64,000 nt of DNA from Vibrio aphrogenes (GCF_002157735.2 NZ_AP018690.1:62001-126000), one strand, 5' to 3'. Positions 38,846-48,568 are shown, numbered from the stretch's first letter. The notes: generated by a model from the sequence alone, not told the origin. Translations and numbers: made by a program.

Positions 38846-40048
38846 ATGACACAGTCTAATTTAGAACGCCAGCAGGATTTGGAAACGAAACTTGCCAAAA
38901 TTGAAGCCACACTAGGGCTAGAACCTTTGCAAGATGCACAGCTTTCTCAGATTCATGTTTACCCAGTTAAATCGATAACAGGGCTCCAATTGTCTTCTTC
39001 TTGGGTCGAAAAGCAGGGATTAAGCTTTGATCGTCGCTTTATGGTAGCCGATAAAAATGGCCGTATGGTGACCGCACGTGAACATCATCAAATGTTGCGA
39101 ATTAAAGCCGCGTTGCAACCTAACGGGTTAGTATTAACTTACCCAGAAGCGAAAGCCCCGCTTCATTTACGTTTTGAGCAATTTGAGCATCAACCAGTGG
39201 AATGCCAAGTGTGGAGTGATAGTTTTATCGCTTATTCCACCCATCAACAGGCCAATGAATGGTTGAGCTTTGTGGTGGGTAAGCCCGTGCAATTACTGTT
39301 TACTGGCGAGCAATCGAATCGTCAACGCCCAAAAATTCAAACCAATGTCAGTTTCGCCGATGGTTATCCTTTGCTGTTGATCAGCCAAAGCTCACTGGAT
39401 GAACTGAATGCGCGTAGTCCTCACCCCATTCAACACAGTATGGCGCAATTTAGGCCCAATATTGTAGTTACTGGGACACAAGCGTTTGCCGAAGATGGTT
39501 GGAAGCGTTTTCGTATTGGCGAGGTTGAATTTGAAGTGGTTAAACCGTGCATGCGTTGCGTGTTAACCACCGTCAATCCCAAAACAGCCATGCGCAGTGA
39601 GAAAAATGAACCGCTCAATACGTTATCTACTTTTAGAGCCGATGAAAGCGGCGGTATTTTCTTTGGTCAAAATGTAATTGCGAAAAATGAAGGGCTTATC
39701 CGAGCAGGGGATATTGTTGAAGTGCTCGAAACCAAAGAAAAAGAGCATTACCCGGATACTAGCCAAGAGGTGGTGGAAGTGGAAGCGGTCAAGAAACTCA
39801 CCATCAGTATTAATGGGCATTTGTTTGAAGGGGACAATCAATCCACCTTGTTAGAACAAGCAGAAAAAGCCGGTGTTTCTGTTGCCAACAGCTGCCGTTC
39901 TGGCTTTTGTGGTACTTGTAAAATGACGTTAGAGTCGGGCAAAGTGGATCAACCAGATATGCCGGCATTGTTCCCAGGTGAAATCGATGAAGGTAAGGTG
40001 CTGGCTTGTTGTTGCATACCTAAAAGTGATGTTGAATTGGTCGATTAA
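38846..40048 (+). CDS. ycbX: YcbX-like MOSC protein with 2Fe-2S domain
   Basis: A 400-residue protein with an N-terminal MOSC beta-barrel (HVYPVKSITGLQL), a central MOSC domain whose conserved Cys lies in KPCMRCVLTTV, and a C-terminal plant-type ferredoxin domain with CRSGFCGTCK and CCC. E. coli YcbX has the same layout and reduces N-hydroxylated bases with CysJ. An extra 30-residue polar N-terminal extension is present. ATG 38846 is preferred over GTG 38843 since GGGAG is five bases upstream. Confidence 0.92.
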   Translation: MTQSNLERQQDLETKLAKIEATLGLEPLQDAQLSQIHVYPVKSITGLQLSSSWVEKQGLSFDRRFMVADKNGRMVTAREHHQMLRIKAALQPNGLVLTYPEAKAPLHLRFEQFEHQPVECQVWSDSFIAYSTHQQANEWLSFVVGKPVQLLFTGEQSNRQRPKIQTNVSFADGYPLLLISQSSLDELNARSPHPIQHSMAQFRPNIVVTGTQAFAEDGWKRFRIGEVEFEVVKPCMRCVLTTVNPKTAMRSEKNEPLNTLSTFRADESGGIFFGQNVIAKNEGLIRAGDIVEVLETKEKEHYPDTSQEVVEVEAVKKLTISINGHLFEGDNQSTLLEQAEKAGVSVANSCRSGFCGTCKMTLESGKVDQPDMPALFPGEIDEGKVLACCCIPKSDVELVD

Positions 40049-40058
40049 AGTGTCAGGC

Positions 40059-40121
40059 TTGGTATTTGGTATTTGGTGTTTACTATTTAGAGCTTAGAGC
40101 TTAAAACGTCGAGCGTAAAGC
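40059..40121. repeat. Degenerate 7-bp periodic sequence
   Basis: Nine consecutive heptads run from TTGGTAT, TTGGTAT, TTGGTGT, TTACTAT through TTAGAGC, TTAGAGC, TTAAAAC to GTCGAGC, GTAAAGC. It starts 11 bp after the ycbX stop. The period is the same as in the TATTTTC tract at 18554, but the sequence differs. Confidence 0.7.
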
Positions 40122-40265
40122 TAGGGATTGAAACACACGATCGGGCATTTATTTTGTTATGGCTATGATAGAATCAACTGGCAGATATCATTTTTAAGTC
40201 AATGTTTTTCTTTCTATTTTTGCTAATTAGGAAGATGTCTTTTTACTATTTTTAAAAGAGTCGTT

Positions 40266-41060
40266 ATGTTGGATATAAAGTTTATTGCTTCTGATATGGA
40301 TGGGACATTATTAAATGAAAACAGCCAATTAGATCCCAAGTTTTATGACGTTTACGAACGCTTAGAAGCAAGAGGCATTATGTTTGCTGCCGCTTCTGGT
40401 CGTCAATATTACAGTTTAGTGGAAACCTTTGCGCCATTACGCGATCGTATGGTGTTTATTGCTGAAAATGGCACGTTAGTGATGCATAAAGGGCAAGAGC
40501 TGTATAGTTGTACCATTCCAAAATCAGAAGCGGAAGCTGTAGTGAAGCAGGCGCGTTTGATCGAAGGTGCTCATTTAGTGTTGTGTGGTAAACAATCCGC
40601 GTATATCGAAACGCAAGACCCACAAGCCTTGAAGGAATTTGCTAAATATTACCATCGTTGCGAATTCGTGGAAGATGTTCTGAATGTCGATGATGATTTC
40701 ATCAAAATTGCAATTTGTCATTTTGAGGGGGCTGAAGAGTTGGTTTTTCCTCTGATGGAAGCGCAATTTGGGCAAACTCATCAAGTGGTGGTGAGCGGTA
40801 AAATTTGGTTGGACGTAATGAATGCCAACGCCTCAAAAGGGGCCGCCATGAAGCATTTGCAAAAGACACTGGGTTTTTCTTATGAGCAAACCATGAGTTT
40901 TGGTGATTATTTAAATGATGTTGAAATGCTAAAAGAAAGCTACTACTCGTATGCGATGGACAATGCTCACTCTGAAGTGAAAAAACTGGCTCGTTTTATT
41001 GCGCCAAGTAATCAAGAGGCTGGCGTGTTACAAGTGATTGAAGAGCTGCTTGCAAACTAG
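40266..41060 (+). CDS. Cof-type HAD hydrolase (YidA/YbjI group)
   Basis: A 264-residue HAD-IIB phosphatase. Motif I is IASDMDGTLL (D10, D12), motif II lies in FAAASGRQY, the motif III Lys is in NASKGAAMKHL, and motif IV is SFGDYLNDVEM. A C2B cap lies between motifs II and III. Members dephosphorylate sugar phosphates and cofactor precursors; the substrate cannot be inferred. It converges on the permease gene, with a shared terminator. Confidence 0.9.
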   Translation: MLDIKFIASDMDGTLLNENSQLDPKFYDVYERLEARGIMFAAASGRQYYSLVETFAPLRDRMVFIAENGTLVMHKGQELYSCTIPKSEAEAVVKQARLIEGAHLVLCGKQSAYIETQDPQALKEFAKYYHRCEFVEDVLNVDDDFIKIAICHFEGAEELVFPLMEAQFGQTHQVVVSGKIWLDVMNANASKGAAMKHLQKTLGFSYEQTMSFGDYLNDVEMLKESYYSYAMDNAHSEVKKLARFIAPSNQEAGVLQVIEELLAN

Positions 41061-41107
41061 CGATAGACGGTTATCACTCTGTTTTTAAGATCATAGAACA
41101 AACGACC

Positions 41108-41145
41108 AAAGCCCCTAATGTTGGATCAACAAGATTAGGGGCTTT
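41108..41145. terminator. Bidirectional terminator, HAD gene / permease
   Basis: A 12-bp stem AAAGCCCCTAAT / ATTAGGGGCTTT with a 14-nt loop lies between converging genes. Confidence 0.88.
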
Positions 41146-41157
41146 ATCTCAATCGAA

Positions 41158-42360
41158 TTAATTGAATATAAAGCTATACAAGAAGCCTGCTCCGATAGCC
41201 ATCGTTAAAATTACAAATAAGAAAGCTAAGATCATTTGTGTTTTGAAGATGGATTTCAGCAAGATAACTTCTGTTAGGCTAGCTCCCGCACTCCCAATAA
41301 TTAATGCCATCACTGAGCCTAAAGCCATGCCTTTTTGTACTAATGCGGCACTGAGTGGGATCACCGCTTCTGCTCGAATATACAAAGGGATGCCAATAAT
41401 GGCGGCGATAGGAATGGCGTACCATTTGGCTTCTCCAGCATATTCAACAATGAGATCGGTTGGAATAAAGCCATAGATTACAGCACCAATTGAAATCCCT
41501 AACATCAAATAAGGAAATACCTGTTTGAAATCTTTCCACGTTGAATGCCAAATACGCAGCCAGCGACTCTCCTCTTGCTCTTTTAATACCGCGGTGGCTT
41601 CGCTGCTCGCACAACAAGAGGTTGGATTGATAGGCTCTTGAGGCTCAATCTTTGTGGACGTTCCACAGCAAGAGGTTAGATTGGCAGACATTTGAAGTTC
41701 GGTTTTTGTGGACGTTCCACAGCAAGAGGTTGGATTGGCAGACATTTGAGGTGCGGTTTTTGTGGACGTTCCACAGCAAGAGGTTGGGTTGGCAGACATT
41801 TGAGGCTCAGTTTTTGCGGATGTTCCACAGCATGAAGTTGCTTGTGTGGCAGGTTGTGGTTTTGAATCGCCATAAGAACTTCCACATGATGATGCTTTAG
41901 CCGCTTGGTAGGCTTCCGGTTTGACATAGCGTTCAAATCCTAATTTTTCAAGGACATAACCTGCGGCTACCGATACCGTCATGGCAACCACAAAGTAAAA
42001 GAGTGCTACTTTCCAACCAAAGGTGATCACAAACAAACCAATAATGACAGGGTTAAGCAGCGGACTGGCAAATAAGAACACCATCATAGGTCCGAAACCG
42101 GCTCTTGCTCGTAATAAGCCTTTTAAAAATGGGATGGTAGAGCAAGAACAAAATGGCGTAATCGAACCTAAAAGGGCAGCGATAACATAGCCTTTGCCTT
42201 TCTTCGAACTTAAAATAGATTGGATTTTTTCTGGCGTTAAAAATTCTTGTAAAACTCCCACCACGTAGCTAATAACAAGGAAAAGTAAGCTCAATTCACT
42301 GGCAAGGAACACGAACATATTGAGTGTTTCTTTTACCATGGTCATGATATCTGGGTGCAT
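41158..42360 (-). CDS. DUF318/UPF0718 permease with Cys-repeat loop
   Basis: A 400-residue permease of the family that includes ArsP and YraQ. Four or five membrane segments precede and four follow a central cytoplasmic loop. The conserved TPFCSCSTIPFLKGLLRA and EAVIPLSAALVQKGM motifs are present; the Cys pair is the site proposed for trivalent arsenicals in ArsP. The loop (about residues 175-245) carries four copies of an 18-residue unit with a TSCCG(T)S core and a fifth, variant TSCCASSEA. Divergent from an ArsR-type gene. A metal- or metalloid-exporting role is likely; the specific ion is unknown. Confidence 0.88.
   Translation of the reverse strand: MHPDIMTMVKETLNMFVFLASELSLLFLVISYVVGVLQEFLTPEKIQSILSSKKGKGYVIAALLGSITPFCSCSTIPFLKGLLRARAGFGPMMVFLFASPLLNPVIIGLFVITFGWKVALFYFVVAMTVSVAAGYVLEKLGFERYVKPEAYQAAKASSCGSSYGDSKPQPATQATSCCGTSAKTEPQMSANPTSCCGTSTKTAPQMSANPTSCCGTSTKTELQMSANLTSCCGTSTKIEPQEPINPTSCCASSEATAVLKEQEESRWLRIWHSTWKDFKQVFPYLMLGISIGAVIYGFIPTDLIVEYAGEAKWYAIPIAAIIGIPLYIRAEAVIPLSAALVQKGMALGSVMALIIGSAGASLTEVILLKSIFKTQMILAFLFVILTMAIGAGFLYSFIFN
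41654..41830 (-). repeat. 54-bp tandem repeat in the permease gene
   Basis: GTGGACGTTCCACAGCAAGA recurs at 41654, 41708 and 41762, and a diverged copy begins at 41816 (GCGGATGTTCC). The period is 54 bp, exactly 18 codons, so copy-number changes keep the frame. Nearly identical copies indicate recent expansion. Confidence 0.95.
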
Positions 42361-42407
42361 ATTATCTCTCCAATGGATACTTTAAACGTCATCTAAAATT
42401 AATGCTT

Positions 42408-42431
42408 ATATTTCTATATTTTTCGAATTAT
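42408..42431. promoter_or_regulatory. Putative ArsR operator, copy 1
   Basis: This 24-bp AT-rich element matches the one at 42459-42482 at 22 of 24 positions; both contain ATATTTCTATATTT-like sequence and end TCGAATTAT. It lies in the divergent gap between permease and arsR-type gene, close to the permease start, as expected for ArsR sites. Confidence 0.6.
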
Positions 42432-42458
42432 AGAACTGTTAGCTTATACGTCAATATC

Positions 42459-42482
42459 ATATTTCCATATTTATCGAATTAT
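42459..42482. promoter_or_regulatory. Putative ArsR operator, copy 2
   Basis: The second copy of the 24-bp element is offset 51 bp from the first. A related ATATCGAAATAT lies near 42557 just before the regulator gene. Confidence 0.6.
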
Positions 42483-42585
42483 TTTTTGAAAGCCTTTATG
42501 ATCAATTGGTTATTTGACAAGAGTTTTTAATTTGCGAACAGTGAATGCTTCTATTAATATCGAAATATCTATTTTTTGATAAGTG

Positions 42586-42900
42586 ATGGTTATGGAATTA
42601 GAAGCGGTAGCGAAAGCCCTAAAAGAACTCGGGCACCCTAGTCGATTGTGCATTTATAAAGAAGTCGTCAAAGCGGGCTATCACGGCATTAGTGTCGGCA
42701 ATGTTCAAGAGATCCTTGGAATTCCAGCCTCGACGCTTTCCCACCATGTCGCCAGCCTTGCTTCTGCTGGGTTGATCAGTCAGCGACGCGAAGGCCGTAC
42801 CTTATATTGTGTCGCCGAATATGATTGTTTGGACAGTGTGATTGGCTTTTTGCGTGATGAATGTTGCCTCAATGAAAGGCCTTGCCAAAAGGATGCTTGA
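42586..42900 (+). CDS. ArsR/SmtB-family metalloregulator
   Basis: A winged-helix repressor of about 104 residues. The recognition helices are in SVGNVQEILGIPASTLSHHVASLASAGLI, followed by the wing QRREGRTLYCV. Cysteines near the N-terminus (CIYKE), at YDC and in ECCLNERPC could form a metal or metalloid site. Starts at 42586 or 42592 are both possible. It is divergent from the permease gene and probably releases the duplicated operator when the metal binds. Confidence 0.88.
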   Translation: MVMELEAVAKALKELGHPSRLCIYKEVVKAGYHGISVGNVQEILGIPASTLSHHVASLASAGLISQRREGRTLYCVAEYDCLDSVIGFLRDECCLNERPCQKDA

Positions 42901-43028
42901 TGCCTTTTTTGTGCTTATAAGCTTGTTTTGTCAGATATTCAAAAGGAGTGCACTCAAGTGTAATTTAATTATTTAACCCCGGGGGATTTTACCATGCTTG
43001 GTAGGCAGCAACGGTTTTCTCCTCAACG

Positions 43029-43639
43029 ATGCAACTTAGTGAAGCTTTGTTTTTAGTGCTGGCCGAAAAGTTTTTATTCCGTTCTCTTCCACCAGAAAGT
43101 CAAAAGTCGTTAGAGCTACGTCTTAACAAAGCCCATAAGACAATAAGTAAAGCAAATGCATTAGAACAGTGGCAAAGGAAGTTGCATGTTATTGGTGGCC
43201 AAATTCCATATCACAATGACGAATTAGTTGCGGAATGGCGTCAAACTATTTACCAAGCGGTTCTGAGTGAGCTGCAAATTAATCTGAAATATAAAAAGCT
43301 AGATGCCGACAAAGCAACCGAATATCAATTAAATCCACTCGCTATTATTGTTCGTGAACATAGTCATTACCTTGTCGCCACGAAATTAGAAACACCTGAT
43401 AAATCACAGTTATTCAACTGTATGCATAGGATTGGCTACTTCACAATAAATTACATCCCAATCAAGAGCTAACTAAGCTCGATGATGAGTGGTATCAATT
43501 ACGATTTAATGACTTGATTACTTACGATCTAGTCGGCTGGATTCTACGCTTTTCAACGGATGTGGTGGTGGATAGTTCTGAGCTACTAAAGTCAGAAATT
43601 ACCCATAGAATCAAAGAGGTGGAAGAATTATATTTATAG
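43029..43639 (+). pseudogene. Decayed WYL-domain regulator
   Basis: The frame from 43029 gives a middle region and the WYL core (LKYKK...EYQLNPLAIIVREHSHYLVATK), then stops at 43472. The C-terminal part (LDDEWYQLRFNDLITYDLVG through ITHRIKEVEELYL) continues in another frame from about 43442 to 43639. The N-terminal helix-turn-helix domain expected in this family is absent. So the gene is both truncated and frameshifted, and would not encode a working regulator. Confidence 0.8.
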
Positions 43640-43656
43640 ATTGATGAGGTGTATGT

Positions 43657-44361
43657 ATGCAAAAAACTATTTATAAACAAATGTTAAATGAATTAGGGCT
43701 GTATAATTATAGGCAAAATAGTAAGCACTTATGTGCTTTTAACGCGCAAAAAGGGCTGAGATATAAGCAACAATTAATGGTTGTTGGCAGGGCGGTGAAT
43801 GGATGGGGTAATGATTTTCAAATTAATGATATTTTTACTCAAAAATTGATAGATAGCATGTATGAAGAATCAGAAGATTGTCCTATGGAGTGGGTGCTAC
43901 AATCTTGGGGAGATACGTTACCATCTTCTTATAATACAAAAAAATCAGCATTTTGGAGAGTAATTAAAGCATTACATTCTAATTTATATAATGATACCGA
44001 TTTTTGGGCATCAGAGCTTGTCTGGTCAAACTTATATAAAATAGCTCCTTTTGATGGGGGGAACCCACCAGATAGCTTATGTGACTATCAGTTCGAATAT
44101 TGCAATAAATTGTTGAAAGCTGAAATTTTAGAATATTTACCTGATAATATAATTTTCTTTACCGGAATGAATTGGTTTCATGGCTTTCTGAATGATTGTA
44201 TTGATTTAAAATGTCAGCCCGATTTCCAATGGGTGGATGGGCATGGAACCATTACTTTAAATGATAAAAAAATTAAATTTGTAGTGGTCAAGCACCCTCA
44301 AGGTAAGCCAGAGACAGAATTGGTTCAAGAAACAATACTTGCCTTGTCGATGATCAATTGA
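43657..44361 (+). CDS. Hypothetical protein, 234 aa, AT-rich
   Basis: A soluble protein with several Trp and Cys residues. Segments LMVVGRAVNGWGNDF, ELVWSNLYKIAP and VVVKHPQGKPE recall the general layout of the uracil-DNA glycosylase fold (N-terminal Gly-rich loop, C-terminal HP motif), but I cannot name a family. The gene is more AT-rich than its neighbours and lies between a dead WYL gene and the relic katG end, so it is probably acquired DNA. There is no obvious partner gene. Confidence 0.6.
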   Translation: MQKTIYKQMLNELGLYNYRQNSKHLCAFNAQKGLRYKQQLMVVGRAVNGWGNDFQINDIFTQKLIDSMYEESEDCPMEWVLQSWGDTLPSSYNTKKSAFWRVIKALHSNLYNDTDFWASELVWSNLYKIAPFDGGNPPDSLCDYQFEYCNKLLKAEILEYLPDNIIFFTGMNWFHGFLNDCIDLKCQPDFQWVDGHGTITLNDKKIKFVVVKHPQGKPETELVQETILALSMIN

Positions 44362-44517
44362 GTTTTTATATTAATTCATACATGACCTGACAGCGAGCTC
44401 CTTTTTTCCATAGATAATGATTGCAGTAGTGTGTATTTCATATTGATATTTCCCCATATTTTGAATACACATTACGGAATTTTGCGTCAGGTGATGTCGC
44501 GAGTGATTATTAGTTTA

Positions 44518-44632
44518 CAAAAATCCCCGGCTCATTTTAACTGAGCTGGGGATGTCATCATGTCAGGCTAGGATTGCCAGATCTTACTTAAGATCAAAAC
44601 GATCCAATTGTTATAATAAAGTCCAAGAATAA
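44518..44632 (-). pseudogene. Relic of katG 3' end plus its terminator
   Basis: On the minus strand this copy reads CTTGGAC (44625-44619), then a diverged 11 bp, then AATTGGATCGTTTTGATCTT through the stop codon, a spacer with AATCCTAGCCTGA, and a terminator hairpin (44522-44552). The order, spacing and most bases match the true katG end and terminator at 53622-53725, about 80% over roughly 110 bp by eye. It now serves as the fucA terminator. Same orientation as the intact copy, so the two are direct repeats around the fucose island. Confidence 0.85.
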
Positions 44633-44638
44633 TATAAT

Positions 44639-45286
44639 TTAGTGTTCTACACGTAGTCCATAAGTCTGAAACTTATCTAATACGGCTTTCATTTCTTTTA
44701 AATCTAAAATAGGGACATCTTTCTCGATAGCTAGAGTTTTAAGATATAACTCTGCTAAGACTTCGCATTCGTGTGCTAGCCATAATGCTTTGTCTAAATT
44801 CTTTTCTGCAGTAATAAGCCCATGATGCTGTAATAAAATAGCTTTGCTTTTTTTAATGCCCGTGGTGACATATTCTGCAAGTTCTGGACTACCAAAAGTG
44901 GCATAGGGTACACAAGGAATTTCGTTGGAACCAGAAGCTGCGACCATATAATGTATTGCTGGGATCGTCTTATTCAGAATAGAAACAGCGGCACAGTTAA
45001 TGGAATGATTGTGAACAACGGCGTCTACATCCATTCGAGTTTTGTAGCAGGTTAGGTGGAATAACCACTCACTTGAAGGGAGCTTTCCTTCTTCAAATTG
45101 ACCATCTTCAGTGACATATACAATATGTTCAGGAGTTAATTTGTCATAAGGGATACCTGTAGGGGTAATTAACATACCTTGCTCATACCGGACGCTCACA
45201 TTTCCAGCAGTTCCCTGATTTAGTCCTAATCGAGTCATTTCCAAGCAAGTTTTGATGATTTTTTGTGCTAATTCATTACGTGTCAT
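44639..45286 (-). CDS. fucA: L-fuculose-1-phosphate aldolase
   Basis: A 215-residue class II aldolase, the same length as E. coli FucA. It splits fuculose-1-phosphate into dihydroxyacetone phosphate and lactaldehyde. The catalytic E73 (SSEW) and zinc ligands H92, H94 (VHNHSINC) and H155 (QHHGL) are at the same residue numbers as in E. coli. It is the last gene of the fucI-fucK-fucA unit. Its stop codon lies seven bases from the katG relic. Confidence 0.96.
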   Translation of the reverse strand: MTRNELAQKIIKTCLEMTRLGLNQGTAGNVSVRYEQGMLITPTGIPYDKLTPEHIVYVTEDGQFEEGKLPSSEWLFHLTCYKTRMDVDAVVHNHSINCAAVSILNKTIPAIHYMVAASGSNEIPCVPYATFGSPELAEYVTTGIKKSKAILLQHHGLITAEKNLDKALWLAHECEVLAELYLKTLAIEKDVPILDLKEMKAVLDKFQTYGLRVEH

Positions 45287-45334
45287 GATAGTTCCTTGAT
45301 GAGTGTGTACCTAAGATTTAATACTATTTTCTAA

Positions 45335-46771
45335 TTAATCTTGTTGATAAAAGGTGTGATTTTCACTTGGAAGAACTTTATAGTATTGAGGCTTCATTGC
45401 CTGTTGAGCCTGATAAATACTGTTATAAGTTCCCGCACCGAAAAATGCATACATGGCCGCACCAATTACCGTAGCTTCTGATTCTTCAACTATATGTAGA
45501 GGAAGATTGATGACGTCAGCACGTATTTGATTCCAAAGGGAATTTTTAGACCCTCCTCCAACAACCACAAGAGATTTTGGTTTAAAGTCACTAATCATCG
45601 ATAATTTAGCTAAACTGCTTTTTAGTTGATGAGCTAAACTTTCTAATGCGGCTCGATATATGTCTCCTCTTGTGGTGTTGATAGAAAGGCCGTGAATGGC
45701 TCCTTCTCCATTACCCTTTTGATTGGGAAGGAATTTGGGAGTGAAATGGACCCCGTTACAGCCGGGAGGAACGGATTCCCCTTCTTCTACCATGATGCGA
45801 TATAAATCTTGGTTATCTTTATGCTCGGTGTATAGAGTGTTAGATATCCATTCCATGATACCGCTAGAAAGCCACTGAATTGCTGGGTTATATAGTGAAT
45901 TATCAGCGTCAAACTCCGTGGTCAGACCTTCTTGCAGATAATCGGCATGTAAGTTTGGACAGTGAGTGCGCGCCATGAGGATTTCCCATGTGCCTGAGCT
46001 TAAAAATGGCTGATCAATTTCTACGCCAGAACCAAATAAAGCAAATTGGGTATCATGACCGCATGAAACCACAGGTATGCCTTCTGGTAGGCCTAACTGG
46101 TTAGCAATCAACGTACTGATGTTGCCAATTTTTTCACCAGCATTGACTATAGGGGGAAATTGCTGCTCTGATAAATTGAGATAATTTAATGCTGAAATAT
46201 TCCATTCACCTGTTTGTAGAGTTGTCAGCATCGAGGTGCCAGCCATCGTTCTATCTGTCGTGAGAATACCAGTTAGACGATAAGTTAACATAGATGATAT
46301 GAAGACGAATTTATCCATGCGCTGATAGATTTCAGGCTCATTATCTTTAAGCCATTTTAGTTTATAGAAAGTATTAAAATTGTAATCCCCAATCCCGTTA
46401 ATTTGGTATAGCGCTTGTCGGTCTAGTTCACTTTCGACTAATTCCATTACAGGGATAGTTCGTGAGCATTTCCAAGAAATAATCGGATAAATTTGCAGGC
46501 CATTCTTATCGAATGGAGCACCGTCAACGCCGAAGGTTGTTACTGAAATAGCACAAATGGTATGACTTCCAATTTTTGATGCGACTTTTTGACAACATTG
46601 AATGAGCTTGTCCCAGATCTGCTCAAAATCCCATACGTGTTGTACTGGGTGAGTCTTTGTTTTTATTGTTTCATTTCTAATATAGTGTGAAGCAACAATA
46701 CGACCTTGATGATTTACCGCAATCGCTCTGACATTGGTGGCGCCACAATCTAAAATAATGACATTAGACAT
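45335..46771 (-). CDS. fucK: L-fuculokinase
   Basis: A 478-residue FGGY-family kinase that phosphorylates fuculose at O1. The ATP-binding phosphate-1 loop is in ILDCGATNVRAIAV, the catalytic region in TTFGVDGAPF, and the C-terminal glycine-rich motif is VVVGGGSKNSLWNQIRADV. Size is like that of E. coli FucK (about 470-480). It lies 45 bp after fucI and 48 bp before fucA. AAGGACTGAC precedes the ATG. Confidence 0.94.
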   Translation of the reverse strand: MSNVIILDCGATNVRAIAVNHQGRIVASHYIRNETIKTKTHPVQHVWDFEQIWDKLIQCCQKVASKIGSHTICAISVTTFGVDGAPFDKNGLQIYPIISWKCSRTIPVMELVESELDRQALYQINGIGDYNFNTFYKLKWLKDNEPEIYQRMDKFVFISSMLTYRLTGILTTDRTMAGTSMLTTLQTGEWNISALNYLNLSEQQFPPIVNAGEKIGNISTLIANQLGLPEGIPVVSCGHDTQFALFGSGVEIDQPFLSSGTWEILMARTHCPNLHADYLQEGLTTEFDADNSLYNPAIQWLSSGIMEWISNTLYTEHKDNQDLYRIMVEEGESVPPGCNGVHFTPKFLPNQKGNGEGAIHGLSINTTRGDIYRAALESLAHQLKSSLAKLSMISDFKPKSLVVVGGGSKNSLWNQIRADVINLPLHIVEESEATVIGAAMYAFFGAGTYNSIYQAQQAMKPQYYKVLPSENHTFYQQD

Positions 46772-46816
46772 AGTCAGTCCTTATTAAAGAGCCTGAACTT
46801 CAGGCTCTTAATTTAG

Positions 46817-48568
46817 TTATTTATATAAGGGGCCAAAGTTAGCGCAAGCGCGGTAGTCTTGCCCTTCAATATCTTGACCAAAGGCTGCGAAAGCGTGTGG
46901 ACGGAAAACTTTTTCGTGGTCGACGTTATGCATTGCAACAGGAATGCGTAACATTGATGCTAATGTAATAAGATCCGCACCTATATGACCGTGACTGACA
47001 ACACAGTGATTAGCCCCCCAGTTTGCCATGACGGAATATACGTCCTTGAACGCACCGGTCCCTGTTAGTCGAGGTATAAACCATGTGGTAGGCCAAGTTG
47101 GATCGGTTCTTTCATTGAGAATGGCATGGACATTTTCCGGAAGTTCAACAGAATAGCCTTCCGCTATTTGCAATACAGGCCCTAACCCTCCGATGATATT
47201 GATGCGGTGCATGGTAAATGGCATCGCACCTTTGGTTAAAAAATTAGATGAAAAACCACCACCTCGGAAATATTCAACGTTTGCGGGTGGCCACTGTGTT
47301 GCTTTCAAACAATTAGTGACATCATCTGCATTCATATCCCAATGTGGCTTGATGACGGATTGGCCTTCACTGTCAACGGACTCACCTGAGCCATCTAAGG
47401 AGGCAGAACCAGAATTGAGCAAATGGATTAATCCTGTTTCGGGGCGGTAACCGCTGACACGCTCAATGGCATCGGGTGACCAATAGGTTCTAACATCGGC
47501 AAATATTTGGGCTTTACCTGTCAGTAACTTACCAAACATCATATTGACACCGTTTAAGCTGTCGTTTTCTGTTGCGATTGCAAATGGCTCACGAATACCA
47601 TTCCAGTCAAATGAAGAGTTAAGAATCGCTTCGCTAAAATCTCCATTTGGTAAATAATCGGTCCAGTGCCGCTGCCCTTGAAATCCGCCAACGATTGCAT
47701 TGTGTCCCATGGACTCTTCAATAAACCCAATTTTCGCTAGATTAGGATTACCTTCCATTAAATCACGCATAATCATTGTCATTTTAATTACGGTGGCCCA
47801 ATCCTCTGCTTTACGTTCTTCGGAGAATGGAGGGGTGTTGTAATCTTTGCCTTCTTGACAATATTTCTTTACCCAATTTTGTGCCAGTTTGAACTCTTCT
47901 TTGTCATATATATCATGATCTAGGCGGCGCTTAATTTCGGTCATATCAACGTATTCATTACGCATACCTAGATATTTTTGGAAAAAATCAGGGTTTACGA
48001 TAGAGCCAGCAATGCCCATAGAAACGGATCCCATAGAAAGGTAAGACTTACCTCTCATTACCGCGACAGAAAGCCCTGCTCGACAGAAGCGTAATATTTT
48101 TTCTTGTACATCAAGTGGAATGCTAGTGTCGCCAGCATTTTGGACATCTTGTCCGTAAATTGAAAATGCAGGTAGCCCTAATTGAGTGTGGGCGGCCATT
48201 GCTGCTGCTAGATATACAGCTCCAGGTCTTTCAGTTCCATTAAAGCCCCAAATAGCTTTCGGTATATGAGAATCCATATCAATGGTTTCAGTTCCATAAC
48301 ACCAGCAAGGGGTGACAGTGAGAGTGAGCCCTACATTTTCTGTTTTAAATTTTTCTGCACAAGCATGCGCTTCAGCAACGCCACCAATGCAAGAATCAGA
48401 AATAACACACTCTACTTTCATACCATTCGTATGACGTAGGTTTTCTTCAATAAATAAAGCGGCAGATTTAGCCATGTTCATGGTTTGGTCTTCTAGAGAT
48501 TCTCGTACTCCCATTCGACGGCCATCAATAGTTGGACGGATCCCGATTTTTACTAAATTAGAATTCAT
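46817..48568 (-). CDS. fucI: L-fucose isomerase
   Basis: A 583-residue manganese-dependent isomerase converting L-fucose to L-fuculose, near the length of E. coli FucI (591). Typical segments are [50 protein letters not shown] and the C-terminal [34 protein letters not shown]. The conserved WGFNGT and ENDSLNGV regions are present. It is the first gene of the catabolic unit, with fucR on its promoter side. Confidence 0.97.
   Translation of the reverse strand: MNSNLVKIGIRPTIDGRRMGVRESLEDQTMNMAKSAALFIEENLRHTNGMKVECVISDSCIGGVAEAHACAEKFKTENVGLTLTVTPCWCYGTETIDMDSHIPKAIWGFNGTERPGAVYLAAAMAAHTQLGLPAFSIYGQDVQNAGDTSIPLDVQEKILRFCRAGLSVAVMRGKSYLSMGSVSMGIAGSIVNPDFFQKYLGMRNEYVDMTEIKRRLDHDIYDKEEFKLAQNWVKKYCQEGKDYNTPPFSEERKAEDWATVIKMTMIMRDLMEGNPNLAKIGFIEESMGHNAIVGGFQGQRHWTDYLPNGDFSEAILNSSFDWNGIREPFAIATENDSLNGVNMMFGKLLTGKAQIFADVRTYWSPDAIERVSGYRPETGLIHLLNSGSASLDGSGESVDSEGQSVIKPHWDMNADDVTNCLKATQWPPANVEYFRGGGFSSNFLTKGAMPFTMHRINIIGGLGPVLQIAEGYSVELPENVHAILNERTDPTWPTTWFIPRLTGTGAFKDVYSVMANWGANHCVVSHGHIGADLITLASMLRIPVAMHNVDHEKVFRPHAFAAFGQDIEGQDYRACANFGPLYK

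Noticed and set aside
44385-44491. ACCTGAC and GTCAGGT as possible inverted ends of a small mobile element, with GTGTATT/AATACAC inside
   Set aside because: Arms are only seven bases and the inner spacing does not match; no target duplication seen.
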